Notes: generated by a model not told the origin, from the letters alone. Positions 44,402 through 58,381 are shown, counted from the stretch's first letter. The stretch is DNA of 64,000 nt from Malaya genurostris (GCF_030247185.1 NC_080572.1:215169435-215233434), one strand, 5' to 3'. Program-made: numbers and translations.

Positions 44402-47400
44402 TAAGGGCCGCTATTTACTTCTATGAACAAAATTTAAGTTTGAGATTTTTTAAATTTTTTATAATAAATGATTTACTATTTCTTCTACAATCTCCACGAT
44501 TTTCAATAAATCTAATTAACCAATCTAGTTAGTAAATATTCAAGTTTATTTTTCGTAGAAGGGTGAAAGTACCAATGTATCAGTTATATCATTTGTAGAG
44601 TCGCCATGTTATTTTGCGGATTATTTGACTTGCAACCAAAGGATTGTGATGAACTGGGATATTATATCTTCGTTTCGACTCTACGATGCAATATCAATGA
44701 AAAATTAGTTTGATGAATGTGCAATACTATTGTAAAAGCGATCTGAAAATTCAAAGCGAATGCACCAATTTTGGAAACGTTGCATCGAACTGGGATAGTA
44801 GATCCTACTTTAGCTAATAGTGCTATAGTGGTATATGAGATGAATGACGGAGCTGGGATGAATAAGGGTACCGTTACCCTACATCCAATATGGTGGAAAA
44901 AAGAATCAATATCAGCTGTTTTCAAAGAACGGCGAATCTAACATTGACAGCAAATGGAGAAAATCATCGATGAATGTTTCGACTGCGGTTTCAAATCGTG
45001 TTTAAAAATTATCGTATATTCTCTGATCAATTTATGATTAGTCGATGAATTGTTAGTTTATTTTCAAAAGGCACGCAAATGTTACCACTTTCATTCTATA
45101 TCCATTGAATAAATCAACATAAAAAGAGTTTCGCCCTTTTTCGATTTGTTTACTTTTATACTTCCTGTGTGAATTATGAAGATACGCCCTTGCGCATTTT
45201 TCATGAAATTGACTGGTTTTCGCTACTAAGACAAATATGTGAGTAGTTTTATCACAGACTAACAGACAGGACACTCAAATTAGATTCTTCAATCATTTTA
45301 ACGGTCATTTCGAATATTCCTTTATTTGGGACAGTACTCACATGTGTCATGATGGCGCCACGTTACCCTATCAAAAACATCCTGTCTGTCATCTAGACTG
45401 TGTTTATTTTTTTCATTTACCAACAGAGTTGTCATTCATACAGAATTACCTGTAATGTATTGATTTGTATACGTCCATGCGAATTTCATGCAGGATACAG
45501 ATTTAATACATATTGCCAAAACTATTTACATAATTGTGCCTACTACTCATCCTCCAACGCAAGACAAAATCGAACCCGTTTTGTTACATTATTTACTTGC
45601 TTCTGGTCTGCCGCCACTTAATTTCGGGTGAAAACTACCAACACAATAAAAAATAGTCTAGATGAACAACGTTGAGTCAAATAAATGGTTACCTTCCAAC
45701 ATCGCGAAAAAGTTAAATATATTATCAACGTAATCCAATAATTTATTGTGACGATTGATTTTCAAATATTTTGATGAAATCAGGCATCCCTGCAAGCAGC
45801 TGATCGGTGTTGACAAACGAGGGGAAACCAACTAGTAAAAAAACTTTTACATAACACAATGGGTGTACAGATAGTAAATAGTTCGCGCAGTACAATATAG
45901 GTGGAGCTAGTGCATCACGAAAAATTATTTTTTATAAGAATTTACTCATACTGTCATGTCTGTTAGTCTGTGGTTTTATTGTCTCTTTTACTATTTCCAG
46001 TAATAAAAGGTTAGGTAACTATCTAAAATAAAGAAAATAAATAGTTTCGCCCTTCCTTACCAGCAATTGAAGTATTGTACTGTTTGTTGGCATGGGACAC
46101 GGAGGGTGAAACTTGCGTAAACAAATGGAATGACAGTTTCGCCTTTTATAGTCCTTTGTATTACTAAGATTGAGATTTTTGTAGAATACGAATTTTTAGA
46201 CAAAATTGTAGGATTTTGAAGCATTTATTGGTAGGAGAGAGAACCTCGATTTGTTTACTTTTGTAAGATACGTCCTTCTTTGAAAAACAGCTGATATAAC
46301 TAGTGGATGAGTAATACCAAAGACATAGCTGAATGACGTGAATACTAATAAAACCATCACGTTTCTTCACACTTCTGAATATCTAAAATCGTTCTAATAA
46401 ATTGATATATTGTGCGAATTGTGCAAGAATTTATTTATTCACTTCCAGAATTGTAACGGGGCACTTATACAAAAGTACGATAAATTCACGACACACCTAT
46501 TAAAACACAAAAATGAATAAGACAAGGCTAAAAATAGTTAAAATTATTCATTTGCTAAAGTACACACGGTACGAATTAAAATAATTTATATAGAAGTAAA
46601 TATCAAAAAGTTCATAACATAATTTATCTACTCACATTAAAATTCATTTGCACAGGCAAGAATGAATGGAACGTGTCCAAATTAATACTCGTTCATACCA
46701 AACACTCTAGAAAACTATAATTTTGAGTTATTTGTGGTTATTTCATATTACTGCAAATTTTATTATAAATTGCTGATCGTATTGCCGAATGCAAGGAGGG
46801 AAAATTACGTGGTTGGGTTAAGTACAACAAAAGATATTCGCGATGAAGTTCTACCCATTCTTGTACATGGTAAATACTTGAAAAGGCGCCCCATAGTAAA
46901 GTGAAAAATTAGATGAGGGTTGGATTTTTGAAAGGAAGACGACCAATCCGTAAAATATTGTGGTGACTTTGTGCGGAGGAGAAAGAGGACATGTTTAAAC
47001 AATAGTAATTTCCCAATATGTTAGTATATGCAGAAAAAATGTCAGTTATTTAAAGCATTTAAATGACTAGTTGCCCAACAAACCAATAAAAGGTGTTCAG
47101 TCCACAGATTCTAAAGTTTTTTTTATGAATTATAATTTTAAACTTTATGATAAACTATGACGAAGTTTTTATGAGTCTTGATTAAAATTGTTTTAAACAT
47201 TATGAATTGTTTAATTGTACAGCAACGACTTTGATATCAGATTAGTCACCATCCGTATTGTAAAAAGTATTAAACAAAAATTTCTACAATCCAGTGGCGT
47301 TTTGAAGAAATTTGGCAATATTTGATTTATCGTTCCCTCGTTGGTTTAGTAAGCAAAAAAGCGCAGCTTCATTTCTGGAAAGATAGCTTGGACGACCATA

Positions 47401-49749
47401 AAAACGGTCCCATTTATGGTTTATCTGACACGATCATTCTGGAAATGAAGTTTGAATAATCTATACATATGATATGAACAATATCATATTATAAGTCTAT
47501 TATTGAAGTTTTATGTACCTCTAGTCTCTGATTAACAGAAAATTAGTGCCTCAAATGTTCCATTATTTTCAAGGGACATATTAGTATATTTTGAACAAAT
47601 AAAACACATAGGGAAATTTCAATACAAAATTTGAGCTGTAAACAAACTTAAAAATGTATTTCACAATTTTCATGAGGGATGGACAGATTTATCGTAAAAC
47701 TATCGGAACATATCTTCGTTCTCGCACACGTACGTCCTTTATGATCGTCAAATCACGACTACATTATGCGAAAATCATGGTAACATGATTTTCCTTGCTA
47801 TTTTACCAATGCAATCTGGATTACTTCAATTTCTCTGAGTGCAGGACCAATCGAGGGGAAGAGTAGAATTCAACTCAAATTTGTGTACTTTTTGTTTATC
47901 GTAGTCAATCTGGCAATTCATGCCAAACTAGTAAAGAGCGATTCACACCTGCATTTACGACACCGTTACCACTACGGCATTCAGTCGTGTCGTATGACAA
48001 CACGTTCCGAGCGATTGAAGTGTTTGAACGATTCTGTAAGAATTAAATATAACTCATACTGACGTTCTGATGCGCTCCACAAAAGCCACATGGCGAAATG
48101 TGAGAGTTGCAGTAACGCAAATGATAAAGCGAATCTTGACAAATAAGTTCATAAAGGTTGATGCATGGTGACGTGTCGTCTGCATCGTGCTTAACTCTCT
48201 CGCGTGCATGTTTCCAATGTAAATACACTATCATTCATTTGCTCGCAGCGCAGGTCTTTTTAAAAAACGCACACACCATTGCCGTGCGTTAAGGCTAGTT
48301 TTGGTGTTGGTGATTGAAAAAGAAATCTCACGAGTTGGTATGAGAAGAATAAGCAAACGAAGACAATTTTCGCGATAATAGAGTGAATACTCAGTTTATT
48401 GTTTTGACTTAAAATGATATGAGGAAGAATATGTGCAATTTATATCGTATCCGAAGTACTTCTGTACTGCAAAAAACCAACTACTAGTGATAGAGTGAAA
48501 TAATGATCTGGTAAGTGCGAATTGCTTGAATTTATCTATGGAAAAGTACCTGTCTGACGATTGCAGAACTCGTCAATGTTCGGTACTTGTGGAGAAGTGT
48601 GATTGGATGATATATTCATCAGTGAAATTGCTAATCTTGATATTTTTCAATAAAACATGATTTGATATTTTCCGGATTAGTTATTTCAAAATTATTCGAT
48701 AGATCAAAGCTTCCTAAGTGTAGTTAAACGAAAATGCAACGTGCTTAGAATTAGCATTAAAATTGCGTAATGTTTTTTCACTGCTTGGTGCTCGAGCTCG
48801 AAATTCAGTTCAAGTATTTAATTACAGTTCATAATTCTATAAATAATACTGTAAGTAGTCATTAAATTCTTTTGTGCGAATCATATTAATTTTTTTCTGG
48901 ACGAAAGTTCTCGAAACGCAAGGAATTCGACATCCCGGCTGTCACCGGTGCGACAAGAATACATCGAAGGATGGGCGTGTTCTTTTAAAGTGCGTAAAAG
49001 CAATGTGTATGTGATGTGAATTCATGTTTTCACTTTATTTTGCATGTTCGAGATTTCCCGTTTGAAGGTCGTCACTGGATTTGCCAATCGAATGGATTCT
49101 GCATAAATGCCCAAAAATTACCTATTATTATGGATAACTGAACCATACCAAAAAGTGACAATCGGGTTAATCTTTTTTTTCAGAAATAATAAATTGCAGT
49201 TACCGCGTGCGACTTATAACTTCTTTATTTCCTGAATTTAGCAGGTATGAGATTTTATTTTAATTTCGACAAAATCCATTCCAATACATATTTGAACCTT
49301 TTATTTTTTTTAATTGTGTTCGATGTGCGGTTTAAAACAGTTAGAATTCATTTGTTCCACAACTTTTTTCCATTTGGAAACCTAAATTTAGCCTCAAAAT
49401 GGGCAGATACGATAAAAAACAGGTTGAAGACATGAAATATAATTCTTCATAAAGACTGTTTTAGTTTTAATGTCTCGGAACATTCAATTTATGGCAACAA
49501 TGTAAGTTTATCATGTTTTAATAGAAGAAATGTTCCTTTATAATAAAATCGATAGTTACCCAATATTTAGTATGAAAATCTCGATTTTTAGGTTGAATCA
49601 ATTGAAAATCTGTATTGGGGGTTTCAAGTTATTGATGTGAAACAAGGCTACCATAATTTTCAATTGATTGATTCAACAGTACCAATCTGTTATCATAATA
49701 CTGTCGATCATTTCTTATTCATCATATGCGTTTTGAACAAAATTGCCGT
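44402..49749. other. 5.3 kb intergenic, no gene recognised
   Basis: AT-rich with only short, unrecognised frames on both strands. Small local inverted repeats occur (for example CTTCATTTC and GAAATGAAG around 47370-47455). TTTGTTTACTTTTRTA-type motifs near 45150 and 46250 point to a diverged repeat. Confidence 0.4.
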
Positions 49750-50003
49750 TCACATTGTGTATCGCTAGTGCAAAAGAGTGAAATTATACAAAAGCGAACA
49801 GAGGGGCAGATTTTTTCTGACCCAAGAAGGCGAATGGCTTTGAAAGCCTCTACAATCAAAACAACAACAAAATGTACTTTTTATGCTGCTCTTTAGAAAG
49901 CTATGAGGTCCGTATAATGGGGATGATGCTGGCCAGATAATGTCTTATTTTGGTATATATTTGTACTTTTGCGCTAGTGATTTACAATGTAAATGCATGA
50001 GCT
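49750..50003. mobile_element. Inverted-repeat element holding a SINE fragment
   Basis: ACATTGTGTATCGCTAGTGC at the left is matched, inverted, by GCGCTAGTGATTTACAATGT at the right. Inside, 49801-49872 is the 3' part of the SINE family at 2577-2724 (TTTTTTCTGACCCAAGAAGG, CGAATGGC, A-rich end). A further single arm is near 62750-62790. Confidence 0.65.
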
Positions 50004-50458
50004 TTTAGTTAAACGCTTTTAATCAAAATGGTGCAGAATATTGTGCTCGATCGGTGTGATAATCGGACGATCGGACCGATGCGGCGCGACAAAATTTACT
50101 GGGAACCGAACTAAGAATTTATACACAGTTCGGCTTAATTGTGCTCTCCAATGTCTGACCCACTCATAATTCAAATGTATTATGCCAGGTATGTTTGGAA
50201 ATGCAGTAAAAAATTTCAAAAATATAATAAATTTGGAAAAAAAAGGTTTTTGGAATTTACAGTAATTTTCATGCACATTTTTGAAGCAGGCAATTGAATG
50301 GAAAGTTACTTAACAGTTCTTCACTTTTCAATATATTTTGAAAGTAAAACTAACGTTTTTTGCCATATAAAATCTGATTGATTGAAAAATCAATGCATTC
50401 CAATTAAATTTCACGTCGCTCATCGTTTTAAATTTAAATAACTAATTTTTCAAATGAC

Positions 50459-50754
50459 GCAATATTCCACCCGCACAGAATTTTACACGTTCCGAGCGTA
50501 ATTTCCACTTGGCTACCGAACAGATATTTGCTTCTGTGGTTCATTAAAGTTATCGATGTGCTTGTGATCTAGTGTTTCTCGGTTCAAGTCGCGCTGTTGT
50601 TATCAATCTTTTGTTTTTATTTCATTCGAACTCAAGCCATGTAATTTTCATATCACACAATTTTACATGTTCTCGAATATAAATTTGTGTGAAATACGAC
50701 GCTCCATTCATGTGCATCTTATTAGATGTAAAGTCACAAGATTTTTTCGAACTG
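50459..50754 (-). repeat. Repeat family C, copy 2
   Basis: Inverted counterpart of 19844-20188, from GCAATATTCC to TTTTTTCGAACTG, with moderate divergence. Confidence 0.7.
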
Positions 50755-52480
50755 GGCAGGTTTTCGTTTAAACTGAATTTTTTAAATGGCTGTAGTCGAA
50801 AAATGATAAATCCTACGAAAAAGTGTTGGTTTTTATAATATTTGTCTTAAAGCTATCTTCATGCATGTTATTTTTTATGGTTTCTATACAAAGAAAATAT
50901 TTTTTATTATCTTCTGAATTAGCGTACCTTTTTTCGCCTCTACTTTGTCGCCAGGAAAATGCACAAAACTGTGGAATTTCTGAAAACCACATATTGTTTT
51001 GGTGTTATTCTACAGTTCTTCGGACATTTTGCTGTATTGTTCAGTGGATATGTATCAGAAATTAGATTTCACAATATTTTAACATTTTGTTCAACTGCCC
51101 AGTTATGTAACTCTCGGGGAGTCGTTATGGTATTTCCATACTCGCGAGCGCGACTGGCTCTTTTTGACATTCATTTGAGAGTGCCACCAATAGCATCACA
51201 GAGACCGTTTTCCATGGGATATTTAAAAAAAGCCATTCTGCGCTTAATTCATATTTTATTCTTGTCGAAATGAGACGTAAATTATTACGATTACACTTCG
51301 GATAGTTTATCTACATTACATGGCATTTGATAATGTCTAACTTTGATTTATTCAATTGATCCATAATGATAGTTTTACCAGAACTACTCTTCACAATTGT
51401 TGCTACAGTCTACTGCTTTGAGCCTTAGTTTTATAGTACTTCTAGCTGATTTATCCGGCGTTGCTCGGAAATATTTCGTGGAGGCAAGGCCGAAAAAAAT
51501 TCTAGAAATTGTCCTCCGCATTGATACTCTGATTGTAATGAAACACAAGCTAAACGACTACCCGATTGAACAATGCTCCGTGCATGTTCAGATTGCGAAT
51601 TATCAGTGTTCCATCTCAGATCTCACAATAATCATAATTTTCATGGTATTCTCGACAAATTGGGTCAGTTTTAAAACACCTTTCTTTATATAAATACCTT
51701 CTTAGTAAACTCCGAGTTTCGAGATTGTAACGTACTTGAATTATTATGTATATTTGCTTGTAACGTACTTCCTCGTCACATTCGATCTACAATACCATTG
51801 GCTTCCATGGCTATAAACACTTGCTACTCCCTCCTCTTAACACAAATTTTTATGACATCATTATTTCCACGTAATTGCTCAAAGTTCTCCGACTGATAAT
51901 GATTATTTTATAACGAAAAGCTGTTTAACATCATAACTACATTCGTTCTGTAGAATAACTTTTTTATATCATTGGTTTTACCCCGGCTTTAACCATTTTG
52001 GTCGTTCACCGGGGAGGAAAACCTATAGAATGACGATTCAGTTAATACAAATGTTGTTGTAAACATATTTCCATCACCTTGAGTCGACAGTTTTCTCAAT
52101 TTACATAAAAAATGCACATTGATTGTATGATTTCGTCAATTCAGATCAATGTTGAGAATACATATTCTTTGTCAGTGAACTTACTACAGACCTCAGACAG
52201 CATTCAAACGAGTCTAAGTCTTTCGAAATCGATTCTTTCATCTCCGAGAAATTTTGTCGAATTGAAAAACACTGAGATTTTTCGGCTACGTCACACATAA
52301 CGTCACATCTCTCGAACCGGAAATATTCTTCTTAACCATTACCAATTTGATTGACATTGTTAGCCTTCAAATAAGTTTATAGAAATTCGTTGAATCATTT
52401 ACGTCACGGTTACGTCACTGATACTATTATATCGCCTGCACGAGAAGTGACAGCTATTTGTTCTTCGAATTAAGAGCCTT
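50755..52480. other. Intergenic, nothing recognised
   Basis: The frame at 51397-51693 begins with a hydrophobic leader-like stretch but shows no known domain and no neighbouring exons. No bounded repeat. Confidence 0.4.
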
Positions 52481-52638
52481 GTTCAGCCATCTCCGAGAAA
52501 ATCAAGGGGTATAAAATTCTTTTAGAGTGGACACACACATTTTCTGATCTCGTCGAGCTGAGTCGAATGGTATATAACACTATGGGTCTTCGAGGCTCCG
52601 TTCGAAAACTGGTTATATAACCTTTCAATAGACAAAGG
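52481..52638 (-). repeat. Repeat family A fragment, target of transposon
   Basis: Inverted piece with AGCCATCTCCGAGAAAATCA, CTCGTCGAGCTGAGTCGAAT and GGTCTTCGAGGCTCCGTTCG, ending at the TA where the next element is inserted. Confidence 0.75.
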
Positions 52639-52640
52639 TA

Positions 52641-53565
52641 AAGGGTGATTTTTTAAGAGCTTGAGAACTTTTTTAAACAATAAAACGCATAAAATTTGCA
52701 AAATCTCATCGGTTCTTTATTTTAAACGTTAGATTGGTACATGACATTTACTTTTTGAAGATAATTTCATTTAAATGTTGACCGCGGCTGCGTCTTAGGT
52801 GGTCCATTCGGAAAATCCGCTTTTTTATCGACAAATTTTGTTCAGCGATGAGGCTCATTTCTGGTTGAATGGCTACGTAAATAAGCAAAATTGCCGCATT
52901 TGGAGTGAAGAGCAACCAGAAGCCGTTCAAGAACTGCCCATGCATCCTGAAAAATGCACTGTTTGGTGTGGTTTGTACGCTGGTGGAATCATTGGACCGT
53001 ATTTTTTCAAAGATGCTGTTGGACGCAACGTTACAGTGAATGGCGATCGCTATCGTTCGATGCTAACAAACTTTTTGTTGCCAAAAATGGAAGAACTGAA
53101 CTTGGTTGACATGTGGTTTCAACAAGATGGCGCTACATGCCACACAGCTCGCGATTCTATGGCCATTTTGAGGGAAAACTTCGGAGAACAATTCATCTCA
53201 AGAAATGGACCGGTAAGTTGGCCACCAAGATCATGCGATTTGACGCCTTTAGACTATTTTTTGTGGGGCTACGTCAAGTCTAAAGTCTACAGAAATAAGC
53301 CAGTAACTATTCCAGCTTTGGAAGACAACATTTCCGAAGAAATTCGGGCTATTCCGGCCGAAATGCTCGAAAAAGTTGCCCAAAATTGGACTTTCCGAAT
53401 GGACCACCTAAGACGCAGCCGCGGTCAACATTTAAATGAAATTATCTTCAAAAAGTAAATGTCATGTACCAATCTAACGTTTAAAATAAAGAACCGATGA
53501 GATTTTGCAAATTTTATGCGTTTTATTGTTTAAAAAAGTTCTCAAGCTCTTAAAAAATCACCCTT
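52641..53565 (+). mobile_element. DD41D Tc1/mariner derivative, copy 1, 174-bp TIRs
   Basis: The element is 925 bp, flanked by TA (52639-52640, 53566-53567). Its first 174 bp (52641-52814) are an exact inverted copy of its last 174 bp (53392-53565). The right arm contains the transposase C-terminus, stop codon and AATAAA; the left arm therefore carries the same coding sequence backwards. The original 5' end and the N-terminal half of the transposase are gone. Copy 2 at 58382-59304 differs by one substitution in the body plus a small change at the left tip, so both moved or were copied recently. Confidence 0.93.
52799..53458 (+). pseudogene. DD41D transposase, N-terminally truncated, copy 1
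   Basis: The frame encodes most of the DDD catalytic domain of a Tc1/mariner-superfamily transposase: first Asp in ILFSDEAHFW, second in MWFQQDGATCHTA, third in SCDLTPLDYFLWGY. There are 41 residues between the second and third Asp, the DD41D signature described for rosa and Visitor-like elements. All three Asp are present, but the DNA-binding N-terminus (about 130-150 residues in this superfamily) is missing. The frame opens with GTG right after an in-frame TAG (52796-52798), and the first in-frame ATG lies beyond the first catalytic Asp. No active enzyme is expected. Confidence 0.9.
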
Positions 53566-53567
53566 TA

Positions 53568-54255
53568 TAACAACTCTGACGATGTTCGGATGAACACGTA
53601 GAATTTTTTTTGAGTTTTTGCTGTCATCTGCTAATTTGTCCAGAATTTCACTGAACCTTTTCGAGACCTTATAAATTGTAGTATTTTTTAGATTTGCAGA
53701 TGATAAAACGAAATGCAACTTCTTTACCAAATAAGATTTCTAGCGGTTAACAAAGAATTTTGTTTCTGGAGTTTGCCTTCATAACAGCTCTAAATTTTTC
53801 TTTTGATCTACATTAACACCATCAAGTTCACCTACCGATACAAAAATCTAGCACAAAAATTATTAATTATTACAAGCGTTTGAATGCTGGAGAGAGTACT
53901 ATTGAATAATAAACTGATATGATATTTACAGAACCCAAATCGGAAATTGAAGGTATTGCCTCGAGGCAAACAATTGTTGCTTGGGCACGTCTTCCGATCA
54001 GATGGTAAAAACAGAATTATAACAACTGGAGTAATTTATTTCAGAAATATTTTGCAACAAATTTTGAAATATTGTTGGCTGGTAAGCTGTTAAAATAACA
54101 AAAATCATAACAAAAAAGACTCTAGCGGGAACAAAATCGTAACAGATTTTGGAACGTTTGTATCACAATTATTCTTGAATTTGATATAACTACAGAAGTC
54201 CGAAAGCAGAAATTTATAACATTAGTTGTAAAAAATTAGATAGAAAATTTAGCGT
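53568..54255. other. Intergenic, nothing recognised
   Basis: AT-rich with repeated AAAATCATAAC/GTTAAAATAAC motifs that recur near 57970. No gene seen. Confidence 0.4.
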
Positions 54256-56226
54256 GAGCTTGAGCTTGAGCGACCACCCCTCCGTTACTGATCGGGATTA
54301 GCTTATACAGGGAGTTTCTAGATGAACCGACCTGGGCCTGGTAAATCATCCTTCAATGTACATCTTCTGGTAATCCCAGAATTCATTGATTAGTACCGGC
54401 GCCGGCCAGGCCCGAACGTAGATCGTCTAAGAAAAGGGAAGGGATGTTCACTTGTTGTTACTAGAGGCCGTATATACTACTGCGCACTCCACAAGTGTCA
54501 CGGGAGAAGGATATTTGTTAGTAAAAATTTCTGTATTGGTATCAATCGCGCGCGACTTAGTATGTTCCGGTTTCAAGATGCTCGGATGCACCACTAAACT
54601 CACTGATTTCCCGAGTGAACGTTGCAACCAGAGCTAATAAAAGTCATTTTCATTTACTAAAAATAGACGAAAATGACAAGAAATTACTGTCACTCTCAGC
54701 TTCGCTTGCAAACTATGAGAACGAAATCCATGTCCAGTCAATGACATAAGCGGGACAGTAGTTTCAAAATTGTGTTTTTTTCTTTCATTTGCTCTTTCAG
54801 TCATTTGCAGTTTTCAGTGAAAATCCCATAGCATGCAGTGTCGATATTCAACCGAGGCTGTGAGAATCGAAAATGACAGAAAAAGATTTCACAGGTAGTC
54901 ACTTTTTATAGCCAAGCGTCACAGACTTTCAATACATCGATGAAAGAATGGGAATTGAAATTCTGCTGATGCTCCCTGAAGACGTTGGTTTGGTTTCATC
55001 TTGTCGTAGAGGAAAGTGTGACGTACTATACTCTCTCTTTTTTCAATGAGAAACGAGAATGCTTCGTCTCTCTTCGTTTGTTCTGGTGTCGGTCATTTAC
55101 GAATGAGACAGTAAAATATTAAAAATGAGTAAATGAGTTTTCGTTCGGTACGTCAGGAAAGACGTGGTACTTCGATACCAAATATATAAGTGTTTTGCAA
55201 ATAGCATTAACTTTACGTCTGCTTAGTGGTTCAAGTTGAACAGTTTAAGTTTGCAATAAGCAGTTCAATTTGAACAGCTCTGCACTGACGAGTCTAAGAG
55301 GAAACGTAAAGAACAGTAAAAACGGTTATGTACCCTGAGCACAAACATAGGCTAACCCTTAAATCATTGAAAATGAGGCTGTTGAATTGGATTCTTTCAT
55401 TGAGAATGCGTGACAATTTTAAGCTCTGGTTGCAACAATATCCGGGAAGTTTCGATTTACAGCTCTTATTCGAGGAAACTGAAGAAAAATTTGCAATACT
55501 ATCGCGTAAAGAATAAAAACTTCCCTATTTTTTGTGAATGAAATTACGTAGTACAAAATAAACGAGTGAATAGGATTTAGACAAAATAGTTGATTCATTG
55601 CATTGACACATTCTAAACAGTTGATAGAAAATCATTTTAAATTACCAAATGAAGGTAAACAGGTTTCACACGCGCCTTGATTCTTTATTATTTTTGCTTT
55701 ATTATTTTAGTTATTTATTAAAATTATTAATTGGTTATATTGGTTGATCTGGGCAGCCGGCTACCGAGAAAATTTATTGTTTGAAATATTAATATCAAGT
55801 GTTTTTTTACTACGTATTCAATATACCGATATTTGTTATCTCTGTTATTAACTTTGTAATATCAACGAAATTTGCGCAAAAGTTGATTTTTATCATTCAA
55901 TTTAAAATCCTGAAAGACAATCAATAACATGAAAGAAGAAAACATTCCAAATAAAACTTTTCTCCGAAGCTAGATGGAAATTGATAGGTTGAATGAAGAA
56001 ATAATTTAGTAAAATAGAGTAATCAGAAGTGAAACATTGAAAATATCTGATAACTGAAAGGAAAAAGAAACTCCTGCAATTGTCGCCCGTCTACGACATT
56101 GAAGCAGGAACCCAGTGAATCTATTCTTGGTTCATTTTTCCGCCGGATTCCACACGGTATCTAGGCTGGTACTGTCCGGAGAGAGCTAATAGGTACTATC
56201 AATCTTCTAGTGGTCCCCAGCCCCTT
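54256..56226 (+). mobile_element. Repeat family B, copy 2, split by hAT-like insertion
   Basis: The same 1.2-kb repeat as 33945-35157, with the same order of landmarks, interrupted after CCCGAGTGAAC by the insertion at 54629-55428. Without the insertion and its duplication the length is about 1.16 kb. The short frame ending LQLLFEETEEKFAILSRKE is intact in both copies. The long flanking direct repeats of copy 1 were not found here. Confidence 0.85.
54629..55428. mobile_element. 800-bp non-autonomous hAT-like element
   Basis: Ends are CAGAGCT and AGCTCTG, extending imperfectly to about 18 bp. The 8-bp sequence GTTGCAAC is directly repeated at 54621-54628 and 55429-55436. A CAGAG terminus plus 8-bp target duplication are hAT-superfamily features. 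The other copy of the host repeat has the uninterrupted site near 34325-34340, which fixes both borders. No transposase is encoded. The target octamer is itself a palindrome. Confidence 0.9.
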
Positions 56227-56655
56227 GTGTGTGAGGAATTCAACGTTTTTTGTTCGACAAAGTGGTCACCAAGTAGCAGTGCTGTAAAACTTCATTCAAC
56301 TCAATTGAAATCGAATGTGTGCATACACTGACGAGCACTCTACTGCAGTAAACTTCACATTCTAACAAAAGTAAAATAAATCAGTCGGATATGCCGATAG
56401 TCATTTCATTTCACCAAACAATATTCGATTGAAATGAAGTTTTACCGCACTGCCAAGTAGTCCACTCGACAGTAATTTCAATTTTCATTACTAATCCAAA
56501 TTCTATATACCGGAATCTAAATTCAATGAAAAAAAACAAAGTTAAAAATTTACGAAATTTACGACATAGATATAGATTCAGGTCGCGATACTGAATAAAT
56601 ATATATTATTATTATTAATATCATTTATTTTACCCCGGCTTTAACCTGTTGGTCA
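56227..56655. other. Intergenic, diverged repeat
   Basis: About 56283-56380 resembles 27980-28070 inverted (TTTACTGCAGTAGAGTG-type sequence). No gene. Confidence 0.4.
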
Positions 56656-56712
56656 ATAAATATAAATATAAATATAAATATATATTATATATTATATATA
56701 AATATATAAGAA
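56656..56712. repeat. (ATAAAT)n/(TA)n microsatellite
   Basis: AT-only run of ATAAAT units passing into TATATA. Confidence 0.9.
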
Positions 56713-58379
56713 AAAGAAAATACTCATCCGTAAATGCGTTCATAATCTGAGTATCCAGAAATTGAAAATGCTGCGCTAATGCTCCTCCTTGATAGTTTGA
56801 GGGATTACTCCGTCGTCTCTTCTGCTTTTGACTTATTTTGATTGTTCATTTTCAATCTTGACTAATTTAATTTCTCTAATTTATTTCACTTTCACTTCCT
56901 ACAAACTTCATACCGGTTTTACTTGATTTTCCAAATTTCGGGAACAAAAGCTGATGGGAGCGAAAAGTTTGGCTTCCGATATTTTTGCCGCTTCCTCTTC
57001 TAAAACCTGTAATCCTATACTGCCAATACTTGCATATCAGTTCCATATGAAAAATCGGCATGTCGAGAAAAAGACGAAATTTTATTTTCAAATTTTTTGA
57101 TTTATTATGCTACCTAATGCTAAATCATAGTATTATTACATGTTCCGACAAAAATCGATGCAATCTTCAATTGAATCGATTCGCTTTCTGTATTAGTTAG
57201 TAAGTTAGTATATAAGTTCCTTTTCCCCATTACACAATACAAGTAGGTTTAGAATTTTCCCTACACAAAAATCTCAGAATTGCGGAAGCAAATAATGTCC
57301 TCATGGTAATAACCAAATCATATATATATAATAGGGCTGAAAAGTCACCACTTGTGGCTGAACACCCAATTTAAATCTTAATAATTTAATTTTAAATCAT
57401 ATTCCAATAAATAGTTATTAAAAAAAAAAAGTATTATTACATGAAATATCGGTAATACACCTTTGCTATTGCAATATTGCAACAAACGAAATTATTGAAA
57501 TTTGCACTGAATGGGACTGATATGCGGATACTTTGCATATGGGACAGACATGAGTTGATATTTTTTTAACATTTTACTGAACAAACCCTTTTTACTTTTA
57601 TTGAAATTTCTGAGAGTATATTGAGGATGGATTGCATTCCTCAAGCTAACTCAATATTAGCGAAAATCGATATGGGACTGATATGCGAGTATGGGCAGTA
57701 TATCCCAATAAAAAATACTATATCCCAACTAACTTTTAGCATCGTTTCAATCCAAAATTGATGATTATTTTTTATTAAATGAATAATTTATTTGGTGATC
57801 TGATTCCTTCTTTTTTAGTTTTTTGAAATTCTGATCATTAACATATATTTCGATATATGTTAAAGCTACGATGAATCTTGCAAATGAAAATAAAACATCA
57901 TAACTGATTTTTTTAATTATATTGTTATCATAAGTTTTTACTTTCAACTGTTTTCATTCGTTAAATATGTTAAAATAACACAAATTGTTATACATATCAA
58001 CTGTTGATATACTTGTGTTATGATTTTGTTATGCGCATCTGATCGGACTGAGGTGGTCGGTTTAAGCACCTGCCATTTTGTGTCAGTGTTTATTTATATA
58101 TTTCTAATCCAATTGAGAAGTATTAAGCATTGTCTTAATGAAAATGTGTTATTCATCAAGAATTTCTTTAAGGAATATTGGACATTTGACCTTTGAGTTT
58201 TTTTTAACAAAATCAAAATCTGCGATTCTGATTTGAAACTCTTACATAAATCACGAGCAAACAAAAATTTCATTTTATACTACAACATGCGAAAAGACGC
58301 GGAAACCACCCGATGCCGTTACAAACATTTTTTGGCACATCTATTCAATTTATTTTGCATCATCCACAGTTGCGATATA
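56713..58379. other. 1.7 kb intergenic, nothing recognised
   Basis: AT-rich; no gene or bounded repeat. TATGGGACTGATATGCG-like phrases near 57510 and 57670 are repeated. Confidence 0.4.
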
Positions 58380-58381
58380 TA

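Noticed and set aside
51397..51693. 98-codon protein with hydrophobic start
   Set aside because: No domain, no promoter, and mainly AT-rich codons; could be chance.
52748..52945. Minus-strand gene sharing the transposase C-terminus
   Set aside because: It is the coding strand of the inverted left arm of the transposon, not a separate gene; the same holds for 58487-58684.
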